DNA of 5,020 nucleotides, taken from the NCBI GenBank assembly GCA_030614505.1, contig JAUWTX010000185.1:1-5020 (forward strand), given 5' to 3'. Made by a program: the position numbers and the translations under genes. Below, piece after piece: positions 1-5,020 of the stretch; position 1 is the first letter of the stretch, and the number at the start of each line of letters is the position of its first letter. This DNA comes from Desulfuromonadales bacterium (lineage in GTDB: Bacteria > Desulfobacterota > Desulfuromonadia > Desulfuromonadales > BM103). The notes beneath the pieces are model-generated. The model did not search any database. It was not told the DNA's origin and saw only the letters and a list, made by a program, of their open reading frames with translations.

Positions 1-112
1 AATCAGTGGATGCATTCGCTTCAGGAACCTCAATCCGCCCAAAGGAAACTACGCCAAGCAGCAACAGGAGCACCATGGTGAGCAGAAGAGTGGATAATTT
101 ATTGTTTAGCAT
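1..112 (-). CDS. Exported protein start, probable S41 family C-terminal processing protease (3' part outside window)
   Basis: Only the first 37 codons are present. They encode M-L-N-N-K-L-S, a strongly hydrophobic stretch (L-L-L-T-M-V-L-L-L-L-L-G-V-V), and a polar region after F-G-R-I-E-V-P, which is a signal peptide or N-terminal membrane anchor. The catalytic region is outside the window, so the family cannot be seen directly. The call rests on gene order: in many proteobacteria an EnvC/M23 gene is followed by a ctpA-type S41 protease (for example PA5133-PA5134 in Pseudomonas aeruginosa, from memory). Such periplasmic proteases degrade or process cell-wall hydrolases. The ATG at 112 lies 16 bases after the envC-like stop, with GGAG 6 bases upstream. 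Other exported proteins remain possible. Confidence 0.62.
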   Translation of the reverse strand, partial: MLNNKLSTLLLTMVLLLLLGVVSFGRIEVPEANASTD

Positions 113-118
113 ATGAGT

Positions 119-122
119 CTCC
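119..122 (-). promoter_or_regulatory. Ribosome binding site of the protease-like gene
   Basis: GGAG on the minus strand with 6 bases to the ATG at 112-110, in the short gap after the envC-like stop. This is the clearest ribosome site in the window and supports both the start choice and independent translation initiation for this last gene. Confidence 0.7.
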
Positions 123-128
123 AGAATC

Positions 129-1301
129 TCAGCGCGACTTTAACCAGCCGGCAGGATCAAGGGGTTTGCCGCCCTGGCGAATCTCAAAATAGACTGCGTC
201 ACGACCTTCATAACCTGAGTAGGCAAGGACCTCATCGGCAGCAACGTAATCTCCGACCTGTTTAGTAAAACGCGCCATATGTGCGTAAAGAGTGTAATAC
301 TTACTGCCATGATCGACAATCATCAACTTACCATAACCTCGCAGACTGTTGGCGAAGATCACCTTGCCCTTCGCAGCAGCACTCACAGGAGTCCCGACAG
401 TTGCTGCAATATCAAAACCGTGACTCTCTATGAGCGTACCAAGATCACCGTGGCGACTGGTTCCGAATCCAACTCTGAGCTTGCCGGGGACAGGCCACAA
501 CAGACGCCCTTTTTGAGGTAAGAGTCCCTCCAGACTTTCAGTATAGGTCTGCGTTTGTTCCGTTTCAAGTTTTTTGACCAGTTCATTGAGACGGGCCGCC
601 TTGGCACGCAATTCCTGTAGCATTTTTTCCAAAAAAACGGCGTCCTTCTTCACTTCTGCGAGAAGAACTTTTTTGTTTTTCCTGGCCTTCTGTAGAGCGT
701 CCTGTTCCTTACGACGGCGCAGGACCACAGTTGCTTGTTTTTTGCGTAAACCTTCAAGGTCGCTCACTGCAGTCTGATGTTCCTGGGACTGTTGTCGATA
801 AACACCGAGCAGTTCGCGATCGTACCGCACCATTCTTGACAAGAACGCATATTTCTCAGCAATGTCACGAGGGCTTTCCGCTTCTGAAAGCAAAGCTCTA
901 ATCAATCCTACCTCACCGGTTTTGTAGAGAATAACCAGGCGTTGGCGAATCTGTTTCTCGGTCTGATCGCGTTTCGCTTTGATTTGATGAAGTTTTTTAC
1001 GTTGCTGCTCCAAACGATCAGAGAGGTCAGACAATTGTTGAGAACTGCTTTTTGCCAATCGCTCGATGCGGCGCGTCTCGGTGCCAAGACGCTCAAGGTC
1101 TCTGGACAGAGCACCGCTCTCCGACTCTTTGCTACGCAAGCCCTTGAGGGTCTCTTTGATCTGCTGCTGAATCTGGTCAAGACGCTTCTGGCTCGTATTC
1201 AGCTCATCCTCTACGGCAGAAACAGGAGATAAGGGGACCACCAGAGAGGCAAGCAACAGCCAGCAAAGGCCCTTAGCAATCATGCCCGATAGATATTTCA
1301 T
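129..1301 (-). CDS. envC: EnvC-like murein hydrolase activator (coiled coil plus degenerate LytM/M23 domain)
   Basis: This is a 390-residue periplasmic protein. A signal peptide covers about residues 1-29 (hydrophobic core L-C-W-L-L-L-A-S-L-V-V, likely cut after S-P-V-S-A). A long charged coiled coil follows at about 32-250, then an M23/LytM domain at about 265-390. Active M23 enzymes carry an H-x-G-x-D metal motif and an H-x-H pair before F-E. Here the first motif reads S293-H-G-F-D297, with the ligand His position taken by Ser, and the last reads A-V-Y-F-E-I (369-374), with both His lost. His341 in Y-A-H-M remains. E. coli EnvC shows a similar loss and activates amidases AmiA/AmiB instead of cutting the wall; I infer the same role. 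The ATG at 1301 overlaps the ftsX stop (ATGA), and translation is probably coupled because no strong ribosome site is visible. An internal ATG at 1283 would leave a shorter but workable signal peptide. Confidence 0.92.
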   Translation of the reverse strand: MKYLSGMIAKGLCWLLLASLVVPLSPVSAVEDELNTSQKRLDQIQQQIKETLKGLRSKESESGALSRDLERLGTETRRIERLAKSSSQQLSDLSDRLEQQRKKLHQIKAKRDQTEKQIRQRLVILYKTGEVGLIRALLSEAESPRDIAEKYAFLSRMVRYDRELLGVYRQQSQEHQTAVSDLEGLRKKQATVVLRRRKEQDALQKARKNKKVLLAEVKKDAVFLEKMLQELRAKAARLNELVKKLETEQTQTYTESLEGLLPQKGRLLWPVPGKLRVGFGTSRHGDLGTLIESHGFDIAATVGTPVSAAAKGKVIFANSLRGYGKLMIVDHGSKYYTLYAHMARFTKQVGDYVAADEVLAYSGYEGRDAVYFEIRQGGKPLDPAGWLKSR

Positions 1302-2203
1302 GGAGCCACAAAACGAACAAACTTACGCAAAGCAAAGAGGCTGCCCAACAAGCCGATGAAACCACCACCGATGATCAACAGGCCTGGCCATATTGGCGGC
1401 AGGAAGTGAATTGTGTCGATTCCGGTAATCAGCAGCATGCTGCCCAGACTTTTTTGCAGGATCAACTGGAAAACCAGGAAACTCAGGCCGAGGGCTGCCA
1501 AACCACCCAGCAGACCCTGGAGAGCCCCTTCCACCAGGTATGGCAACTTGATAAAGAGAGAGGTGCCGCCAACCATGGCCATAGCTTCAAGTTCATCCTG
1601 GCGCGCATAAAGCGTCAGCTTGATCGTGTTGGCAACGATCACCAGGGCAGCAAAAACCAGGAATCCACCAAGCGCTGAACCTGACACCCTCAACAGGAAG
1701 AGAAACGCTTCCAGTTTTTCCAGCCAGCCCTGACCATACTGCAAGTCGTCAAACCGATGGTCTTTTCGCAGACGCTCGACAACAGTTGTGAGCACAGATT
1801 CGCTGCGCCAGTCATCGGCAAGAGAAATTTCCAAAGACGCCGGCAACACATCCGGGCCAAGCCCTTCGACCAGGTCGGCATCATCGCCCAGCCGTTTGCG
1901 GAATCTTTCAAAAGCTTCTTTGCGGGAAACAAAGGTGACGCTTGCCACCTCCGGGTAAGTACCAATATCTTTAGCCCAGCCTTTGACTATTTTCTCATCA
2001 GGGACATCATCAAGATATACAACGATCGCCAGGTTCTCCCCCCAGGATGCTGTCAATTGCTGAACATTCAGCACAGCTATGGCAAAGAAGGCGAGAAGAG
2101 CCAGGGCAACAGCAACCGTACCAATGGAGGCCATGCTCAACACCGGACTTTGCCGCATATTGCGCAGGGCACGTTTCAAAAAATAAGCGGCACGCAATAT
2201 CAT
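1298..2203 (-). CDS. ftsX: Cell division protein FtsX, permease-like subunit
   Basis: FtsX is the inner-membrane partner of FtsE. In E. coli its periplasmic loop holds EnvC and passes on the ATPase state. The 301-residue protein has the standard layout: a short basic cytoplasmic N-terminus with R-N-M-R-Q-S-P, TM1 about 21-46, a large periplasmic loop about 47-163 with V-Y-L-D-D and V-T-F-V-S-R-K-E-A, then TM2 about 170-195, TM3 about 222-249 and TM4 about 270-292. The family motif N-T-I-K-L-T-L-Y-A-R-Q-D-E-L-E-A-M-A-M-V at 192-210 couples to the ATPase. AGGA at 2215-2212, inside the end of ftsE, lies 8 bases before the ATG. Its stop overlaps the next gene's start (ATGA). Position directly before an envC-like gene supports a FtsEX-EnvC pathway in this organism. 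Confidence 0.96.
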   Translation of the reverse strand: MILRAAYFLKRALRNMRQSPVLSMASIGTVAVALALLAFFAIAVLNVQQLTASWGENLAIVVYLDDVPDEKIVKGWAKDIGTYPEVASVTFVSRKEAFERFRKRLGDDADLVEGLGPDVLPASLEISLADDWRSESVLTTVVERLRKDHRFDDLQYGQGWLEKLEAFLFLLRVSGSALGGFLVFAALVIVANTIKLTLYARQDELEAMAMVGGTSLFIKLPYLVEGALQGLLGGLAALGLSFLVFQLILQKSLGSMLLITGIDTIHFLPPIWPGLLIIGGGFIGLLGSLFALRKFVRFVAP

Positions 2204-2922
2204 CAGGGCTGTCCTGTCATTCCAGTTTGACCTGAGATACCGTTGGTCCCCCGGAAAAGAGGCAAATCGTCCGTAGCCAGGCTGCCGGCATCCAGAGCAA
2301 CGATACGCCGCGGGAACTGGCGAATCAGGTTGCGATCATGGGTTGCCATAATAATCGTAGTACCACGCGCGTTGGCACTTTTAAAAAGCTCCATGATATC
2401 CAGAGTCACTTCCGGATCAAGATTACCGGTTGGCTCATCAGCCAGCAGGATCAACGGGTCCACTACCAAGGCACGAGCAACGGCAACACGCTGTTGCTCA
2501 CCTCCGGAAAGTTGCAGGGGATAATGTTTCAGGCGATGTTCAAGGCCGACACTCTTGAGAGTCTGGTAAACTTTTTTGCTGATTTCATAGCGCTTGCGTC
2601 CCTGGACTTCAAGAGGGAAAGCAACGTTCTCGTAGACAGTACGCCGTTTCAATAGCTTGAAATCCTGGAAGATGATGCCGAGATTACGGCGCAGATAAGG
2701 AATGCGTGCGGGGCCATAACGGGTGATATTACGAGCATTGACCAGAATCTGCCCGCGGGTCGGACGCTCAGCGCAGTAAAGCAACTTGAGCAGGGTCGAC
2801 TTTCCGGCCCCGGATGGCCCGGTCAGGTAAACGAACTCACCCTTTTCTACCTTGAGGGTAATATCATTCAGGGCGTTCTCGCCGCGCTGGTATGCCTTGC
2901 AGACATTAAAAAGCTGAATCAT
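2203..2922 (-). CDS. ftsE: Cell division ATP-binding protein FtsE
   Basis: FtsE is the cytoplasmic ATPase of the FtsEX complex, which uses ATP hydrolysis to switch periplasmic peptidoglycan hydrolases at the division site rather than to move a substrate. All ABC motifs are intact in 239 residues: Walker A G-P-S-G-A-G-K-S-T at 35-43, Q-loop Q86 in I-I-F-Q-D-F-K-L-L, signature L-S-G-G-E-Q-Q-R at 138-145, Walker B L-I-L-L-A-D-E-P at 157-164, D-loop N-L-D at 167-169 and H-loop H195. The F-Q-D-F-K-L-L and L-L-x-R-x-T-V-Y-E-N-V phrases are typical of FtsE rather than the related LolD. The protein is some 15-20 residues longer than the E. coli form (about 222), with a Gly/Thr/Gln tail. ATG at 2922 is the only start in frame. 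Its TGA shares one base with the ftsX ATG (TGATG), so the pair is probably translationally coupled. Confidence 0.96.
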   Translation of the reverse strand: MIQLFNVCKAYQRGENALNDITLKVEKGEFVYLTGPSGAGKSTLLKLLYCAERPTRGQILVNARNITRYGPARIPYLRRNLGIIFQDFKLLKRRTVYENVAFPLEVQGRKRYEISKKVYQTLKSVGLEHRLKHYPLQLSGGEQQRVAVARALVVDPLILLADEPTGNLDPEVTLDIMELFKSANARGTTIIMATHDRNLIRQFPRRIVALDAGSLATDDLPLFRGTNGISGQTGMTGQP

Positions 2923-2975
2923 AGTCCTGCATCAGTGAGTAAAGGACAGATAAAGAGTGTAAGTGCTTGGTCTCT
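2923..2975 (-). other. 53-bp gap between secretion genes and ftsE
   Basis: This is the longest untranslated stretch in the window. It separates the TAG stop of pseudopilin B from the ATG of ftsE. It is T- and C-rich on the coding strand, with no inverted repeat followed by a T run, so no terminator is evident. I see no convincing -35/-10 pair. An AGGA at 2928-2925 sits only 2 bases before the ftsE ATG, a rather close ribosome site. It could hold a weak promoter or simply be read through. Confidence 0.5.
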
Positions 2976-3428
2976 CTACCAATCCCGGTAAGGAATGCCA
3001 TTCAGACCAACCAGATCGCTGCCGCTGTGAACATCCTCCAAGCCACCTTCAGCAAATTCACCTTCAATGGACGGGGTGGGTGGGACCTCTTCCCAGGTAT
3101 CGGTGGATTGGGTAAAGGGGTCGCGGGGAAGGTCACGAATATACTTATTGGCGACCAAGTCATCCAGAGACTCAGGATAGCTTATATGATCAGCGAAATA
3201 GGCATCGATGGCACGACGCATCTGGTAAAGATCTTCCATCAACACAGCTTCTCGAGCCTTGATCAGGTGGCGCTGGTAATTCGGCACCACGATACTGGCC
3301 AGAATGCCGATAACACTCATAACAATCAACAGTTCGATCAGGGTAAACCCCCGCTGCCGGGTTTTACTGCCATTCAAACTCCAGATTTTACTGTTATTCA
3401 AACTCAATTTTCTATCTTTCATACTCAT
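2976..3428 (-). CDS. gspG: GspG-like type II secretion pseudopilin B with long leader
   Basis: This is a second prepilin-like protein, 150 residues from the chosen ATG. The class III signal is R-Q-R-G then F-T-L-I-E-L-L-I-V-M, with Glu at +5 (E32) and a hydrophobic helix ending near P-N-Y. The mature protein of about 123 residues has the usual GspG order: A-R-E-A-V-L-x-x-D-L-Y-Q-M-R-R-A-I-D-A-Y, then Y-P-E-S-L-D-D-L, then L-P-R-D-P-F, ending L-N-G-I-P-Y-R-D-W. I chose ATG at 3428 because GGTGA lies 5 bases upstream; GTG at 3437, overlapping the upstream stop as GTGA, would add three residues. The leader is long (27 residues against the more usual 6-15) and contains an 8-residue tandem repeat. 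It would work with pseudopilin A and the secretin upstream. The symbol is by family, not by proven orthology. Confidence 0.87.
   Translation of the reverse strand: MSMKDRKLSLNNSKIWSLNGSKTRQRGFTLIELLIVMSVIGILASIVVPNYQRHLIKAREAVLMEDLYQMRRAIDAYFADHISYPESLDDLVANKYIRDLPRDPFTQSTDTWEEVPPTPSIEGEFAEGGLEDVHSGSDLVGLNGIPYRDW
3362..3409. repeat. Imperfect tandem 24-bp duplication in the pseudopilin B leader
   Basis: Two adjacent 24-bp units lie at 3362-3385 and 3386-3409. On the plus strand each begins TTTTACTG and continues, after two differing bases, with ATTCAAACTC; 19 of 24 positions match, and 18 of the first 20. The length is a multiple of three, so the frame is kept, and the units encode the near-identical phrases S-L-N-N-S-K and S-L-N-G-S-K in the leader peptide just before the prepilin cleavage site. 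Confidence 0.85.
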
Positions 3429-3433
3429 GCACT

Positions 3434-3438
3434 TCACC
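3434..3438 (-). promoter_or_regulatory. Ribosome binding site deciding the pseudopilin B start
   Basis: GGTGA on the minus strand lies 5 bases upstream of ATG at 3428-3426 and includes the TGA stop of pseudopilin A. No comparable purine-rich site precedes the alternative GTG at 3437. A terminating ribosome would sit directly on this site, which suggests coupled translation. Confidence 0.55.
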
Positions 3439-3931
3439 AGGTATTGTAAGGCGTGCCATCCAGAGCAATACGCAGGCTCTGTGAATAAACATCGTAGATG
3501 TCATCGCCACTGTAGAAGGTTGAGTCCGGATCGTCCTTGTATGAGCGCAACCCCCAGCCTTCGTCATACTCGTCGAAAGGATCTTTCGGCAAACGTCTCA
3601 AATATTTGCGTTTATAAGGGTAGAGCCCACTCCAGTCGCTTCCTACAACCAACTCTTCAAGATCTTCAGGATAACCGGTCTCGTTAATCGCAGCTATAAT
3701 CTTCTTTTCTTCAACGGCCTTGTCAAAATCCTCTTTGAAATAATCGATCGCCGTACGGATGTCCCGCAGGGAACGCCGCAGCTCCAGTTCCTTGCCACGC
3801 ATCGCTGTCACTTCCGCCATTGGCACAATCACTGTGGCGAGCACTGCCAGGATGGCCATGGCCAGAACCATCTCCAAGAGAGTCAGCCCACGCTGCCCCT
3901 CGGACTTCGATATGTAGCGCGACAGATTCAA
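3434..3931 (-). CDS. GspG-like type II secretion pseudopilin A (TTG start)
   Basis: This 165-residue protein has a class III prepilin signal: a 15-residue basic leader ending Q-R-G, cleavage before L16, Glu at mature position +5 (E20), and a hydrophobic helix to about residue 38. It would be cut and N-methylated by a prepilin peptidase and packed into a periplasmic pseudopilus. After the helix come a charged amphipathic stretch (R-G-K-E-L-E-L-R-R-S-L-R-D-I-R), a Y-P-E-D-L-E-E-L segment, an L-P-K-D-P-F motif typical of GspG-like proteins, and the ending L-D-G-T-P-Y-N-T-W. The only workable start is TTG at 3931-3929, overlapping the secretin stop as TTGA; no in-frame ATG or GTG occurs between the upstream stop and the cleavage site, and no good ribosome site is visible. 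Translation is probably coupled. One of the two pseudopilins here may correspond to Geobacter OxpG; I cannot say which. Confidence 0.86.
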   Translation of the reverse strand: MNLSRYISKSEGQRGLTLLEMVLAMAILAVLATVIVPMAEVTAMRGKELELRRSLRDIRTAIDYFKEDFDKAVEEKKIIAAINETGYPEDLEELVVGSDWSGLYPYKRKYLRRLPKDPFDEYDEGWGLRSYKDDPDSTFYSGDDIYDVYSQSLRIALDGTPYNTW

Positions 3932-5020
3932 CGTATTTCGATCATGACCGCCTCAGGTACGACCTGAAGCCGGACTCCTTCCGGGTTACGAAAATTGACA
4001 CGATCGATCTCCAGCTTGGTTTCTCCGGATGCAATCGATTTAAAATTCAGGTTGAACAAGGTTCCCGAACCAGACGCACCCTCACCGCCGGTTCCCTGTT
4101 TGTAACCGACAATCACCTGCCCCGTAGTGCGGTTTGGGCTACTGGAGAAGACTGTGGACTGACCCTCCTGTTTAAGGAAGGCCCCTTCGTTGATACTCAC
4201 CAGTTCGAGAGACGCCGGGTCATAACTGACAAAGAGAGGTGCGCTGTAGAGTTGTTCGACACCCTTGATCTGCACAGCAACAGTAAATTCTTCCCCCTTG
4301 TCAACCTGGCTTGGGGTGACAAAATTGATTGCGGCGGGAGCTCTCTTCGGCATCTCGAGGACTATGGGAGCACTGACTTCTTCGCTTTTGCTCAGGACTT
4401 CCGTCGGCACATTTTCTTGAGTAGGCTGGGTTGCTTCTGGAGTCTTCACGTCAACAGTGACTTCTTTCTGAGTCATCGTTTCAGCTATGATTTCCTTCGA
4501 TGGTATCACCACAAGATCAGAACTTCCGGCAGGGGCTTGCTCACCCTTGGTATCACCTGCAGGTTCAGGAATTTCAGGCTTCGCAGCATCTTCGTCAGCA
4601 GATTTTTCGATCTTCAATGATTTGACGGCAGGTGCCACCAGCGGCCTGGTGGCTTCGATTTCACTCACCAGCGGTTGAGCAAAAGCGCCGAAATTTGGGC
4701 CATCTTTCAGGTTGTCTTCACCACCGGACCAGATAGTCGCGACATCTACGTCAGGAACTTCCACCTGTCTGATAATATATGGGGTAATTGAAAGGAGAAT
4801 TTCACGTTTTACATCCTCATTCGAGAAACTACTGAAAAGATCTCCTATGCCCGGAATCTCACCGATAAAAGGAATCGTAGTTTTAGACTTTTTGGTGTCC
4901 TGTTCAAATAATCCGCCGAGAATTGTTTGAACGCCATCTTTCAGGGTCAGTACAGTTTCGGCATTTGTGGTCTGAATGGTCAACGCGCGTGTGCCGGAGA
5001 TCTCGACCTCTCCGATCACC
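3928..5020 (-). CDS. gspD: Type II secretion-type outer-membrane secretin, C-terminal part, with cohesin-like domain (5' end outside window)
   Basis: The visible 363 residues are the end of a secretin, the multimeric outer-membrane gate of type II secretion and type IV pilus systems. Residues 1-84 hold the end of the secretin beta-barrel domain: T-L-K-D-G-Q-T-I-L-G-G-L near 25-37, the I-P-x-I-G-D-L-F motif at 55-62, and L-L-S-I-T-P-Y-I-I at 75-83. Residues about 120-230 are a low-complexity linker rich in Pro, Glu, Ala, Thr and Lys. Residues 231-363 look like a cohesin-type beta sandwich (V-D-K-G-E-E-F-T-V, then V-S-Y-D-P-A-S-L-E-L). The GTG at 5019 is an internal valine codon, not a start, because the secretin domain is already under way there. 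The stop TGA overlaps the next gene's start. The name gspD is by family; PilQ-like or an atypical T2SS secretin is possible because the N-terminal domains are not visible. Confidence 0.87.
   Translation of the reverse strand, partial: VIGEVEISGTRALTIQTTNAETVLTLKDGVQTILGGLFEQDTKKSKTTIPFIGEIPGIGDLFSSFSNEDVKREILLSITPYIIRQVEVPDVDVATIWSGGEDNLKDGPNFGAFAQPLVSEIEATRPLVAPAVKSLKIEKSADEDAAKPEIPEPAGDTKGEQAPAGSSDLVVIPSKEIIAETMTQKEVTVDVKTPEATQPTQENVPTEVLSKSEEVSAPIVLEMPKRAPAAINFVTPSQVDKGEEFTVAVQIKGVEQLYSAPLFVSYDPASLELVSINEGAFLKQEGQSTVFSSSPNRTTGQVIVGYKQGTGGEGASGSGTLFNLNFKSIASGETKLEIDRVNFRNPEGVRLQVVPEAVMIEIR
3931..4329 (-). other. Cohesin-like C-terminal domain of the secretin
   Basis: This codes for the last 133 residues of the secretin gene. 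The alternating hydrophobic pattern and the phrases V-D-K-G-E-E-F-T-V-A-V, F-V-S-Y-D-P-A-S-L-E-L-V-S-I-N-E-G-A-F-L and G-S-G-T-L-F-N-L-N-F-K resemble type I cohesin modules, which in cellulosomes bind dockerins. In secretion proteins of delta-proteobacterial type the same fold occurs without a cellulosome. Its partner here is unknown. A Gly-rich loop (G-T-G-G-E-G-A-S-G-S-G) separates two strands. Confidence 0.75.
4330..4660 (-). other. Pro/Glu/Thr-rich linker between secretin and cohesin-like domains
   Basis: This codes for about residues 120-230 of the secretin product. It is dominated by Pro, Glu, Ala, Thr, Lys and Val, with repeated short acidic-proline phrases (for example P-E-I-P-E-P and P-E-A-T-Q-P-T-Q-E-N-V-P), and has no hydrophobic membrane segment. 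It is probably disordered and would tether the cohesin-like domain at a distance from the secretin ring. The left boundary is clear from where the beta domain starts; the right one is approximate. Confidence 0.65.
4768..5019 (-). other. Secretin domain, C-terminal segment
   Basis: This codes for the last about 84 residues of the secretin homology region, the part that forms the gate and outer barrel wall in known secretins. Visible marks are the G-x-Q-T-I-L-G-G-L turn, the P-F-I-G-E-I-P-G-I-G-D-L-F block, and the closing hydrophobic strand ending T-P-Y-I-I. The first part of the domain lies beyond the right edge. Confidence 0.88.

Noticed and set aside
1757..2230. Plus-strand reading frame of 157 codons opposite ftsX
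   Set aside because: FtsX on the minus strand has clear family motifs and membrane segments. The antisense product shows no motif and no ribosome site.
2923..2975. Sigma-70 promoter for ftsE
   Set aside because: The gap has T-rich stretches, but no -35 and -10 pair at acceptable spacing that I could defend.
3362..3409. CRISPR or mobile-element repeat
   Set aside because: There are only two adjacent units with no spacer, they are in frame within a coding sequence, and no transposase or flanking inverted repeats are present.
2967..3449. Plus-strand reading frame of 160 codons opposite pseudopilin B
   Set aside because: It mirrors almost exactly the extent of a clear prepilin-type gene and has no features of its own.
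3820..4620. Long plus-strand reading frame of 266 codons opposite the secretin and pseudopilin A
   Set aside because: It lies antisense to well-supported genes, has no recognisable domain, and its composition looks like a shadow of the linker-coding strand.
5017..5019. GTG as the start of a 363-residue protein
   Set aside because: The protein at this point is already inside the secretin domain, so this is an internal valine codon of a gene truncated by the window edge.

Overview
All recognisable genes lie on the minus strand and are read from right to left: secretin (3' part) > pseudopilin A > pseudopilin B > ftsE > ftsX > envC-like > a protease-like gene (first 37 codons only). They are tightly packed. 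Four junctions overlap or nearly touch, the largest gap is 53 bp, and no terminator hairpin is visible. No stretch of 300 bases lacks a gene. I see no RNA genes, mobile elements or CRISPR.

The organism is most likely a Gram-negative didermal bacterium of the Desulfuromonadales/Geobacter group (Desulfobacterota). This is inferred from three things: an outer-membrane secretin; a secretin ending in a cohesin-like domain next to a pair of GspG-like pseudopilins; and the continuation into ftsE-ftsX-M23 protein-S41 protease. As I remember it, this order resembles the Geobacter sulfurreducens region holding the atypical type II secretion system with pseudopilin OxpG. That system has been linked to secretion of the multicopper protein OmpB and to growth on insoluble Fe(III). 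I could not check the match here. Base composition looks mid-range, near half GC by eye.

Right part (2976-5020): the secretion module. The secretin end forms the outer-membrane gate, then runs through a long Pro/Glu/Ala/Thr-rich linker into a cohesin-like beta domain. Two small proteins with prepilin-peptidase sites follow, coupled through TTGA and GTGA stop/start overlaps. They would form a periplasmic pseudopilus acting with the secretin. The second has an unusually long leader containing a tandem 24-bp duplication.

Left part (1-2922): the cell-division peptidoglycan-remodelling module. FtsE (ATPase) and FtsX (membrane subunit) form an ABC-type complex that signals across the inner membrane. 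The EnvC-like protein is a periplasmic coiled coil ending in an M23/LytM domain that lacks key zinc-site histidines, which fits an amidase activator rather than an enzyme. The last gene starts with a signal or anchor peptide and, from gene order, is probably an S41 C-terminal processing protease.

The components are mostly recognisable and the gene order is probably conserved in relatives, so I do not claim a wholly new system. The most interesting points are the secretin-cohesin fusion, the paralogous pseudopilin pair, the leader duplication, and the physical link between secretion and division genes.
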